A stretch of DNA of 64,000 bases from Flavipsychrobacter stenotrophus (GTDB lineage Bacteria; Bacteroidota; Bacteroidia; Chitinophagales; Chitinophagaceae). Position numbers and translations under genes: made by a program. The stretch spans positions 1,054,001-1,118,000 of the forward strand of contig NZ_PPSL01000001.1 in the NCBI RefSeq assembly GCF_002954265.1, written 5' to 3'. Positions 54,456-62,870 of the stretch are shown here, in pieces (position 1 is the first letter of the stretch; the number at the start of each line of letters is the position of its first letter). The notes under the pieces are model-generated. The model saw nothing but the letters and a program-made list of their open reading frames with translations, did not search any database and was not told the origin of the DNA.

Positions 54456-55943
54456 ATGAAAAAACTATTGCTACTTATTTTTCTATTCGGCTCATTAGTT
54501 AGTAGTGCACAAAACTATCAATGCCTGCAAAACGGTGTTTTACACTACTTCATAAATGGCAATGGTTATTTAAGGGCTATTAAGATAGATTCTGTAACTA
54601 CCCTCCCAGACACTACCATCTTTTATCCGTTTCATACACCCAGAGGACCATACATAAGCAGCATACCTTATGTAGCACAAGATACTCTCGGAGGCAGTTG
54701 GGTTGGTGGCAAAGTGCTGGGGCTGACCGATGGGACTTTTATATTCGACAGCTATTGGGGCAATAGTGTCACCATAAAATCTCGGGGTTCAACTGGCGCC
54801 ACCTGGCTGTTCTTTAGCGATTCCAGCACGCGATATTATCAGGCCCAGATGTTGAATACCGATACTATGTCTGTATTAGGAGCCTTGGATTCAGTGAAAA
54901 GAATATTGATCACTGCGCATGATCCATCGGGATTAGTGGTGTCTGATCCATTAGATAGTTTCCAGATCATTCTCAGCAAAAACCACGGTTTTGTACAGGT
55001 ATTTGATCTGTATACTTTTCCATATCATAAACCAGATTCAGTATATCGGTCCGGGCTCGACTTCTTTTTAGACAGATCAACGCATACTTATTATGACGTT
55101 AATGCTTTTGGAGGAAACGCACCCAACAAAAACATCTCCATTTTTAACCTTACAGACTTTACGAACCCAAATGATCAACAATTACATAGCTGGAATATTG
55201 GTGATGTTTTTGAAGTAGAAAATGAAACGGGTACGATGTCCCCCTACCCCCCTTATATTATCGATTACACATTAGATACCGTTGTCAATAAGGTAGTTCT
55301 ACCACACAGCACAATTTACTCCATTCGTGGATCTTCATTTAATTATACAATACCTGTTTACGAAACTTTCCATGCAGGCAACATCACGTGTACAGATGGG
55401 AATTTCATTATCGCAGATAGCAATGTGATACCAGAATCGAAGATCAGTTTTTATAACAATAATTATGTTTTCTATTTCCCAAAAGATACAAGCTGGTGCA
55501 GGCAAGGACCATTATATAAAGTCGTTGGTCCGGCATAGCAATGGGAAGGTCTTGGCGGTCACTTTGGATTTAATATTTATAAATTGGGAATCGGCCTTAT
55601 AATTCATTATTACACTGATGGCAACCCAACGCATGAAGATGATTGGCTAATATACTGCAAAACGGTAGGCGAAGAATGCGGTCATAACGTTTGGCCCGTT
55701 GGCATTAATCAAGTAACAAATGATCAGACCATACATCTCTTTCCGAACCCGGTCTTGAACTCGTTAACAATAGTTACACCGTTTGATACACTGAGCGTTA
55801 TCATATCAGATGCTGTGGGTAAAGTGATCAAATCCGAAAAATGCAACGGCGGCAACCTAGTATTTGATCTTTCCAATATCCCACCTGGCCTCTATTTTGC
55901 GAGGATCAACGGGATAGAAGTAAGGAAGTTCGTAAAAGAATAA
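54456..55943 (+). pseudogene. T9SS secreted protein interrupted by one in-frame TAG
   Basis: One frame of 495 codons (ATG 54456 to TAA 55943) carries a single TAG at 55536-55538. Before it: signal peptide MKKLLLLIFLFGSLVSSAQ and ~340 residues of Tyr/Asp/Pro-rich secreted sequence. After it: QWEGLGGHFGFNIYKLGIGL and a complete T9SS sorting domain (LFPNPVLNSLTIV...PPGLYFARINGIEVRKFVKE). The second part has only a weak TTG start 15 codons in, so it is not a separate gene by design. Without read-through the protein would lack its secretion signal. The tail nearly equals that of the gene at 60.5-61.4 kb. Sequencing error is an alternative. Confidence 0.85.
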
Positions 55944-55971
55944 CCAAAGGCATTATTCTATCAAGCGTTTT

Positions 55972-55998
55972 TTGGCACACCTATTGCTTTTATCTTTG
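55972..55998 (+). promoter_or_regulatory. Promoter of the hybrid kinase gene
   Basis: TTG (55972-55974) and TATCTTTG (55991-55998) with 16-bp spacing match the Bacteroidota consensus, 18 bp before the ATG. Confidence 0.65.
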
Positions 55999-56016
55999 CG
56001 CCACTAACCGCTGCTG

Positions 56017-58602
56017 ATGAAGTATTTCTGTTATTTATTGCTGTCTTTTCTTTTATTATCTGCTCTTGACACATCTGCACAAAGACCTGACATAAAACCC
56101 ATGCTCAAAAGAGGATGGCGACAGATAAATGCAAAAGAACCCGATAGTGCAATGCAGCTTGCCGATTCCATCTTACAGTTAGTTGGTACAGAATATAGCG
56201 ATGACAGGGTAAGAGCTATGAACATAAAGGCGAAAGCCTTATATCAAAAAGGGAAGAACACAGAGTCTGTAACTATCTTGTTCGACGCACTGCGGCTGTG
56301 TAAAGCTCCGCGAGACAATAAGAATATAGCCTACCTATACGGTGAAATTGGTTATGCCTATTATGCCCAGAAACACTACCCGGAATCAAAACTGTATTAC
56401 CACAAGCAGATAGATATATTAAAATCACTATACGGATCAGATAGCCTGGCCGACCCTTATATCAACCTGGCCACCATGCAGCAGGGCATTGGCGAATTTG
56501 ATAGTGCTGCTTTATCATTAAATGTAGTCGCCGGCATTGTAGCACACAACAACAACTTACAGCAGCACGGCTATTACTACCTGAACCGAGGAACATTATA
56601 CCTGTACACCAACAAACTAGATAGTGCCGCTATTTACTATAACAAAGCCTATGATGCATGGTATGCCATTGGATACGAGTCGCAGATATACAAGACAACC
56701 TTTAATCTGGGATATATTGCGGAGCAACAAAAAGACTATAGAAAGGCTATTGAATACTACCATCGCACCGAACAGTCTGTAAAGAAATTCGGGTTAAAAA
56801 GTGAAATAGCGCATGTTGCGGGAACAATAGCCGAAGCATATGCAGCTATTGGCAAGTATGATAGCGCTTATAAATATCTGTTTGACTATGTGATGGTCAA
56901 CGACTCTGTAACCCACGATGAGTTTAACTCGTACCTGGCAAAATTGGATAAGCAGTACCAGTCTGAGAAAAACAAAGAGACCATTCATAAACAACAGCTG
57001 GAGCTACAGCGCCAGAATAACAGGATCCTGATCTTTATTATCATACTTACTGTAGTTGTGCTGGGTAGTATTGTATTGTTCGGGTATTTCACCTTTAGCC
57101 GCAGGTTACAACAACAGGTAGATGAAGCCAAAGGAAAGTTCTTTGCGAACGTTGTACATGAGATCCGTACGCCGCTCAGTATGATACAGGGCCCTATAAA
57201 AGTGCTGCAGGAAAAGACGACTGATCCTGAAGTGCGCTACCAACTGGATATGGCCGACAGGAACACTACCCGACTCAATGACTTGGTAAACCAGATGCTG
57301 GCCATATCCAAAATTGATGCTACACAATACACCCTCTCCGAAAGTCTCGGCACGCCCACAGTATTTGTAGCAAGTATTGTTGACAGTTTCAAATTACAGG
57401 CAAAAGAAAAGGGCATCACTATTCATTTTGAAATTGGACCTGACGAAAACGCACTGTTTGACAAAGACGCCGTTGAAAAGATCATCACCAACTTACTAAG
57501 CAATGCCATAAAGTACACACCCAAAGGCGGCAATGTGGGTGTTGAGATAGAAAAAAGCAACACCGAATGGACGTTTACCATCTGGGACACCGGCCCAGGA
57601 ATTAGCCAATTGGACCAGGAAAAAGTATTCAGTCGCTTTTATCGTACAGAGCAACATCAACATGATGGCAGCAAGGGTATTGGTATAGGACTAGCACTGG
57701 TAAAGGAACTGGTTTTATTGATGAACGGCTACATAAAGCTGGATAGTGAACCTGGAAAAGGCGCCGTTTTTACTGTTACCCTTCCACTTAGAACACCGGA
57801 AAATGTGATTGCTACACCATCAAATGAAGATAGTGCAACTATTCTCCTGGTAGAAGATGATGCCGACATCCTCGATTTCAACAAAACGTTATTGCTCAAT
57901 AGCGGATATAGGGTACTGACAGCCCGCAATGGTATTGAAGCAAGTACATTATTACTGGAAGAACTACCTGATCTCATTATTTCTGATGTGATGATGCCTG
58001 AAAAAGATGGATTGACACTACTCAAAGAGCTTAGGAACAATATTGCTACCGACCATATACCTGTAATCCTGCTTAGTGCCAAATCTTCTACACAGGCAAA
58101 AATGGATGGGATAACAGAAGGTGCACAGGCTTATCTGGCTAAACCATTTATTCCGACTGAGCTGACCACTATGGTAAAAAATCAGCTGGAGTTGTTACAA
58201 CGACAGAAACTTAGACTACATGTCCCCGATACATCAACTGCACCTGTAGCAGATATTTCTATTGAGGAGCGTTTTGCGGATGCTGACCCTTTCACCAGGC
58301 GTTGTTTCGAAATCATAGTAGAACATTTGGATGATGCACAACTATCTGTAGAAATGCTGGCCGGGTTGATGAATATCAACCGAAGCCATTTCCAGCGTAA
58401 GATAAAAACGCTGTCGGGGTACTCCCCTTCTGAACTTATCAAAACAGTAAGGCTGGAAAAGGCATTGAAAATGCTGCTGAAAAAAGAAGGCAACATTACA
58501 GAAATAGCCTATGCTACCGGCTTCACTTCCCAGTCTTATTTCACCAAGTGTTTCTCCGACCATTTTGGCTATCCGCCTAGCCAGGCCGGCAGCATAAACT
58601 AA
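56017..58602 (+). CDS. TPR hybrid histidine kinase-response regulator with AraC output
   Basis: 861 residues in one chain. Signal/TM (1-20), periplasmic TPR repeats (~25-325; YLYGEIGYAYYAQKHYPESK, LNRGTLYLYTNKLDSAAIYY, FNLGYIAEQQKDYRKAIEYY), a membrane helix (~337-356, IFIIILTVVVLGSIVLFGYF), HisKA with His381 (FANVVHEIRTPLSMI), HATPase (NLLSNAIKYTPKGG, DTGPGI, GIGIGLAL; ~480-600), receiver (~610-725; Asp657 in ISDVMMP) and AraC-type HTH (~770-861; RSHFQRKIKTLSGYSPSEL, YATGFTSQSYFTKCF). The form is like HTCS regulators of polysaccharide use, but with TPR sensing. The next gene downstream is a BIG2 lipoprotein. Confidence 0.93.
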   Translation: MKYFCYLLLSFLLLSALDTSAQRPDIKPMLKRGWRQINAKEPDSAMQLADSILQLVGTEYSDDRVRAMNIKAKALYQKGKNTESVTILFDALRLCKAPRDNKNIAYLYGEIGYAYYAQKHYPESKLYYHKQIDILKSLYGSDSLADPYINLATMQQGIGEFDSAALSLNVVAGIVAHNNNLQQHGYYYLNRGTLYLYTNKLDSAAIYYNKAYDAWYAIGYESQIYKTTFNLGYIAEQQKDYRKAIEYYHRTEQSVKKFGLKSEIAHVAGTIAEAYAAIGKYDSAYKYLFDYVMVNDSVTHDEFNSYLAKLDKQYQSEKNKETIHKQQLELQRQNNRILIFIIILTVVVLGSIVLFGYFTFSRRLQQQVDEAKGKFFANVVHEIRTPLSMIQGPIKVLQEKTTDPEVRYQLDMADRNTTRLNDLVNQMLAISKIDATQYTLSESLGTPTVFVASIVDSFKLQAKEKGITIHFEIGPDENALFDKDAVEKIITNLLSNAIKYTPKGGNVGVEIEKSNTEWTFTIWDTGPGISQLDQEKVFSRFYRTEQHQHDGSKGIGIGLALVKELVLLMNGYIKLDSEPGKGAVFTVTLPLRTPENVIATPSNEDSATILLVEDDADILDFNKTLLLNSGYRVLTARNGIEASTLLLEELPDLIISDVMMPEKDGLTLLKELRNNIATDHIPVILLSAKSSTQAKMDGITEGAQAYLAKPFIPTELTTMVKNQLELLQRQKLRLHVPDTSTAPVADISIEERFADADPFTRRCFEIIVEHLDDAQLSVEMLAGLMNINRSHFQRKIKTLSGYSPSELIKTVRLEKALKMLLKKEGNITEIAYATGFTSQSYFTKCFSDHFGYPPSQAGSIN

Positions 58603-58831
58603 AAATAAAATCACATATGACGCAGGTATATAACGTTGGGGCAATCCCTTGCGTTTCCCATACGTATGCAAATTACGTTTAGGCCGCTAGTCAAAAGCAC
58701 TTTTACGAATCTTCCAGAAACCAAACATATAAACGTTTAATATTATTTATAACTAATTGATTATATATACCACGCAACAAAATTACCTGTTTACGCAACA
58801 TCTTTTAATGGGCTCCGGGGCAGTCTGGAGG

Positions 58832-58839
58832 TAAATTTG
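58832..58839 (+). promoter_or_regulatory. -7 box of the BIG2 lipoprotein gene
   Basis: TAAATTTG, consensus match, 58 bp before the ATG. The leader is about 54 bases. The 295-bp gap is otherwise AT-rich with no gene. Confidence 0.5.
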
Positions 58840-58897
58840 CAACAGAATCTACAGGTACCTAACACATTAATCAACAAATTTAAAAAAAACAACAAAC

Positions 58898-60367
58898 ATG
58901 AAAAAACTGATCGTCGCGGCACTCATGCTGCTCACTGCATCTTCTACCCTGCTGTGGCAGAGTTGCAAAAAAGAAAACAAAAATTCCAACGGATCTTCAG
59001 ACATGGTGCTGTCTATCCAAACAGGTGCACGTACAATAGAGCCGGGAAGCACCCAAACTTACGAGGCTGTTATTGTAGACACAAAGGGCAATGTAACACC
59101 TGCCACAGGTGTTAGCTGGAGCGTTACCAATTCGCTCGGTAGTTTTAGTGGAAGTACCTTCACCCCATCAGGTAGTGGTAGCGGTACCATCACCGCATCG
59201 GTTACCAAAGATGGTAAGACGCTTACTGCTAAAGTGGCTGTAGGTGTTTACTTACCTGCGGTATTCACTGTTCTCCCATCTGCTATAGTATGGACTACCA
59301 ATGCCGGCGCTATTCCATTGTTGCCAGTATACCTGGGTACAGGAACAGTTAGCGGATACAGCTATTCTTCAAGCAACTCCGGTATCGCATCGGTAGACGC
59401 AAGCGGAAACGTAACTTGCGTGGCCAATGGCGAATGTGTGATCACTGTAACCGCTAACGGACTGTCTGACAACAATAAGGTTTATGTACCTGTATTGGTT
59501 GTTGGCCTGCCTACAGTATCATTGCCTGTAGCCCGTGTAGCAGTAAACCCATCGGGTAAAGAACTGTTCCGTGGAGAAACTGCCAATTTCACCGCAAAAG
59601 CATTCAATACTGCCAACACAGAAGTAAGCGGCCAGACATTTACATGGACATCACAGGACGCTACTGTAGCTACTGTTGATGCAACCGGTAGAGTTACGGC
59701 CGTTAGCCTGGGTAAAACTTTTGTTACTGCTACCGCCAGCGGCATCAGCGGAACTGCAGAAGTAGATGTATTGCCGGACTCCCTGATAATTGTTACACCA
59801 ATCATGGCCAGTATAGCACCGGGTGGAACCAAGCAGTTTACCGCCCAGGCGTACACAGTTAACCACAGTAGCCATGCCCTCAGTACGATAAGCATGCCAG
59901 CCGGACTTACATGGGAAGTACCAACAACCGGTGTAGCCATTTTTGATATTGCAACCGTTAACAGTACCGGCTTGGTTAACATGAATACGTCTGCAACTAT
60001 CGGACTGTCATCTGTAGTAGTAGCGCATGTAAGCTCACCAACAATAGATCCGGGTGCGGCATTGATAATGGTGAGTGACTGTGACTGCGGTACAACTACA
60101 TCGGGCGTAGACCACATTAATGTTACCGGTGGCAGCACGCTGAGCGTATCACTTATTGGCGGACCTGTAACAATAAATGCAACAGCGGTAGATGCCAGCA
60201 ACAACCCGGTTTCAGGTGCTACTATTCACCTTTGCAGTGATAATATTGCTGTATGTACAGTAGATAGTGGTAACGGCCAGATCATTCCAGTTGGTCCGGG
60301 CACAGCTATTGTTACTGTATGTAATGGTGGTGTGTCTACAACAATCACGGTTACGGTTACACTGTAA
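58898..60367 (+). CDS. BIG2 Ig-like repeat lipoprotein
   Basis: 489 residues. MKKLIVAALMLLTASSTLLWQSC, lipobox LWQSC (Cys23). Four to five BIG2-type repeats follow, recognised by the ATVDATGRVTAVSLGKTFVTA and IASVDASGNVTCVANGECVITV type strands, each with an ExxxF/YxAxxxD strand start and a closing VDVLPD-like end. No T9SS sorting domain, so it is lipid-anchored, likely at the cell surface. It follows the AraC-output kinase, which could regulate it. Terminator follows. Confidence 0.85.
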   Translation: MKKLIVAALMLLTASSTLLWQSCKKENKNSNGSSDMVLSIQTGARTIEPGSTQTYEAVIVDTKGNVTPATGVSWSVTNSLGSFSGSTFTPSGSGSGTITASVTKDGKTLTAKVAVGVYLPAVFTVLPSAIVWTTNAGAIPLLPVYLGTGTVSGYSYSSSNSGIASVDASGNVTCVANGECVITVTANGLSDNNKVYVPVLVVGLPTVSLPVARVAVNPSGKELFRGETANFTAKAFNTANTEVSGQTFTWTSQDATVATVDATGRVTAVSLGKTFVTATASGISGTAEVDVLPDSLIIVTPIMASIAPGGTKQFTAQAYTVNHSSHALSTISMPAGLTWEVPTTGVAIFDIATVNSTGLVNMNTSATIGLSSVVVAHVSSPTIDPGAALIMVSDCDCGTTTSGVDHINVTGGSTLSVSLIGGPVTINATAVDASNNPVSGATIHLCSDNIAVCTVDSGNGQIIPVGPGTAIVTVCNGGVSTTITVTVTL

Positions 60368-60386
60368 TTACAATATATTTTATCTC

Positions 60387-60418
60387 AAAGCCTTCAAACA
60401 TTTGTGTTTGAAGGCTTT
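60387..60418 (+). terminator. Terminator of the BIG2 lipoprotein gene
   Basis: 14-bp perfect stem AAAGCCTTCAAACA / TGTTTGAAGGCTTT, loop TTTG, then TTTT. Confidence 0.85.
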
Positions 60419-60540
60419 TTACATTTAACGATAAATATAAACGTTAACATTTCAAAATACCTAAGATAAGAGTAATATTATACGTCTATATTAGTACGAG
60501 AATATCAGAAATATCAGTTAACCTTTCAACATAGAAAACT

Positions 60541-61431
60541 ATGAAAAAGCTCATTATTGCCATAGTCCTCATTTGCGGCACATTGGGTGCGCAGGCCCAA
60601 AAGATCTATTTTACAGACACGTCAAATACGTGGAAAGTTATCCGCGATTCACTTATTGGTGGTACTCTAGTACATAATTATGCCGACTATCATGTAGTCA
60701 AAGATTCTGTTGTTGGCGGCCATACTTATCATTGGTATAATTTCGATGGTGGTGATTGTTCCCATTGCGGCAGCCTGGTAAGGGAAGACACTGCTCAAAA
60801 GAAGGTGTTTTTGAGGTATGTGCCTCACGATTCGGAGATCGTATTGTTCAACTACAACCTGCATTTGGGCGACACATTTATAATTCATCCATTCTATGAT
60901 GCCAGTTATGTGGTTACAGATACCATCATAACCATGATAAACGGCATAGGACATAAAGCCTGGGAGTTTGCGAGGTTCATACCCGGCACCACATTTGCGC
61001 ATTGGTGCAAGGTGGTGGAAGGTATTGGAAATGTAGACCACCCTACCGCTATGTTCAGGCCAATAGGTATGCCGACATATACCGACATGATATATTGTTT
61101 CCATAACAATGGTACTACACCTCCGCTTTCACCCAACATTGGCAACCTGAATAACACTACCAGCTGCACTTACTACCCGTCACTTGATGTTGCCTCTGTA
61201 AGCAGCGGAAATAACGATCTAGAATTATACCCCAACCCGGTTACCGGAGTACTTACCATAACATCTCCTTTTAGCCTGGAGCAGGTAGTAATCATCAATT
61301 TTATCGGCAAAATCATGGTCTCTGTAATTCCGGCTAAAAACAAGGCCACTATAGATGTGTCTTCACTGCCAGCCGGCATTTACTTTGCCCGTATCAATGG
61401 TATGGTAGTAAGGAAATTTGTGAAGGAGTGA
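60541..61431 (+). CDS. T9SS type A sorting domain protein
   Basis: 296 residues. Signal peptide MKKLIIAIVLICGTLGAQAQ, a Thr/Tyr/His/Gly-rich mature region of unknown fold with a CSHC pair (~76-79), and a C-terminal sorting domain (LYPNPVTGVLTITSPF...SLPAGIYFARINGMVVRKFVKE). The last ~15 residues are nearly the same as the interrupted gene at 54.5-55.9 kb, so the two probably are paralogues. It lies upstream of the sigma factor. Confidence 0.85.
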   Translation: MKKLIIAIVLICGTLGAQAQKIYFTDTSNTWKVIRDSLIGGTLVHNYADYHVVKDSVVGGHTYHWYNFDGGDCSHCGSLVREDTAQKKVFLRYVPHDSEIVLFNYNLHLGDTFIIHPFYDASYVVTDTIITMINGIGHKAWEFARFIPGTTFAHWCKVVEGIGNVDHPTAMFRPIGMPTYTDMIYCFHNNGTTPPLSPNIGNLNNTTSCTYYPSLDVASVSSGNNDLELYPNPVTGVLTITSPFSLEQVVIINFIGKIMVSVIPAKNKATIDVSSLPAGIYFARINGMVVRKFVKE

Positions 61432-61591
61432 TCAATGATATCCCTATGATTCAGTAGTTCAAGTTATAATAAATAGCCCGATCTCAACCCCATTAATACA
61501 ACTTAGACGGACTATTTAACTATAACCTGTTGACGCCCAAGTAATATACTTTTTGTTTAGTTTATGGCATGATTATTTTAACAAAATATGT

Positions 61592-62134
61592 ATGCCAAGG
61601 ACTGAATATTCAAGATATACCGAATCCGAGCTTGTTACCTTTTTGAAGCAAAAAGACAGGGCTGTATTTGATTATCTCTACAACAATTACTCAGCTGCAA
61701 TATTTTCTGTCATATACAAAATGGTGAAAGATCACCATACTTCTGAAGATACATTGCAAGATGTTTTTGTAAAAATCTGGAATAAAATAGACCAGTACGA
61801 AGCGTCAAAAGGCACTTTGTATACCTGGATGATGAATATAGCAGTAAATGCAGCCATAGACACATTACGATCTAAGGGCGATACGATGAAACGCAAATGC
61901 AAGTCGAATGAACATCTTTCTGCATTACCCTCGCAACAGTCAAAACCAGCAGAAACTATAGGTCTATCAGGCCTGCTGCTGAAGCTAAAACCGGAACACC
62001 AGACGGTTATGAAAATGGTATACTTCCAGGGATACACTACGCTGGAAGTAGCCAATATCCTAAATATACCTTGCAGCACTATAAAGTCACGTGTAAAGCG
62101 ATCTCTTTCGTTGCTCAGGCTTTGTTATGCGTGA
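61592..62134 (+). CDS. ECF-type RNA polymerase sigma factor
   Basis: 180 residues from MPRTEYSRYTESELVTFL; an earlier TTG is not favoured. Sigma region 2 (~20-95: DYLYNNYSAAIFSVIYKMVKDHHTSEDTLQDVFVKIWNKIDQYE) and region 4 (~120-175: LKPEHQTVMKMVYFQGYTTLEVANILNIPCSTIKSRVKRSL). No anti-sigma gene follows within the window, and the next gene is on the other strand, so control must be unusual or distant. It is next to T9SS cargo genes. Confidence 0.92.
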   Translation: MPRTEYSRYTESELVTFLKQKDRAVFDYLYNNYSAAIFSVIYKMVKDHHTSEDTLQDVFVKIWNKIDQYEASKGTLYTWMMNIAVNAAIDTLRSKGDTMKRKCKSNEHLSALPSQQSKPAETIGLSGLLLKLKPEHQTVMKMVYFQGYTTLEVANILNIPCSTIKSRVKRSLSLLRLCYA

Positions 62135-62320
62135 ATTTATTTAACTCCCTTTACCGACGCATTTATCGGAACCATGATTCATATGATTAAAACATTCTCA
62201 TGATGCCTGTTGGCAAAAGTGGAAGTTTTTTATTTTTTACGGAAGTTTTCTTTGAGGGGTGTCGGTTGAAATGCGGTGTGGGTAAGGGTTTGGGGCTGTT
62301 TTAACAAATTTCCAAAAACT

Positions 62321-62360
62321 TCCACTTTCTTCCACTTTTTTCCGGTTTCTTCCACTTTTT
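62321..62360 (+). repeat. 10-bp tandem repeat, four copies
   Basis: TCCACTTTCT, TCCACTTTTT, TCCGGTTTCT and TCCACTTTTT follow without gaps. An inverted version (AAAAGTGGAAGTTTT) lies about 100 bp upstream, so the two could pair. Confidence 0.6.
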
Positions 62361-62363
62361 GCA

Positions 62364-62431
62364 GGGCTGAAGATTTTCAGCCCCTACAGCCTCGTTTACC
62401 GGGGTTCTTTAGGGCTGAAAATGTTCAGCCC
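62364..62431. repeat. Pair of GGGCTGAA/TTCAGCCC hairpin elements
   Basis: Two copies (62364-62383 and 62412-62431) with 8-bp perfect arms, 4-base loops GATT/AATG, and shared flanks (AGGG... ...CCCCTA). The 48-bp period and palindrome are REP/BIME-like. Confidence 0.6.
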
Positions 62432-62540
62432 CTATGATGTCTGTAGGTGGTTGTGATAAGGGTTCATAATGTCAAAGAGCAAACAAGTTTACACCAGAAT
62501 TTGGGTGTAAATTAATACGGGAAAATGAGTTTTGAAAATA

Positions 62541-62568
62541 AAGATATCCACAAAAATGTGGATATCTT
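62541..62568. repeat. Perfect 12-bp hairpin with DnaA-like halves
   Basis: AAGATATCCACA - AAAA - TGTGGATATCTT. Each arm has ATATCCACA, one change from the DnaA box TTATCCACA. It lacks a T-run on either side. Confidence 0.5.
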
Positions 62569-62777
62569 ATTGTAATAAATGGACAATCAATTAGTTGTGT
62601 GAGGGTAATTGAAGTGAGCTATAAGAACATTTATTTTTGCAGGTTTGGACTGTGGTCAGAGACAGCTCACCGTGTGGAGCGTAGTCGGGAAGATTATGCC
62701 AGCAGCCGGAATTCATCCGAAAACGAATACGTCTGGTGGTTGTTTCTGAGCACACCAATAACGGCGAGAAATAAAAA

Positions 62778-62807
62778 GAGGATGTCTAAGACTTTTTAGA
62801 CACCCTC
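62778..62807 (-). terminator. Terminator of the NHL-repeat gene
   Basis: 11-bp stem with one mismatch, GAGGATGTCTAA / TTAGACACCCTC (6-base loop). On the minus strand it ends CTC then TTTTTATTT, 64 bp after the NHL gene stop at 62871. Confidence 0.75.
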
Positions 62808-62870
62808 CATGATTGAAATGTTTTGCCTGACATTCAGGAACAATTACTATCAGTATAATTCTATTTCATA

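Larger units (their letters stand above)
62135..62870. other. Long repeat-rich intergenic region
   Basis: 736 bp without a convincing gene. It holds a 10-bp tandem repeat, two 20-bp GGGCTGAA hairpins, a 12-bp perfect hairpin with DnaA-box-like halves, and the terminator of the minus-strand NHL gene. A plus-strand open frame at 62599-62799 has no protein-like features. Confidence 0.65.

Noticed and set aside
62599-62799. 66-codon open frame in the repeat-rich gap
   Set aside because: No recognisable family or ribosome-binding site; overlaps the terminator of the minus-strand gene.
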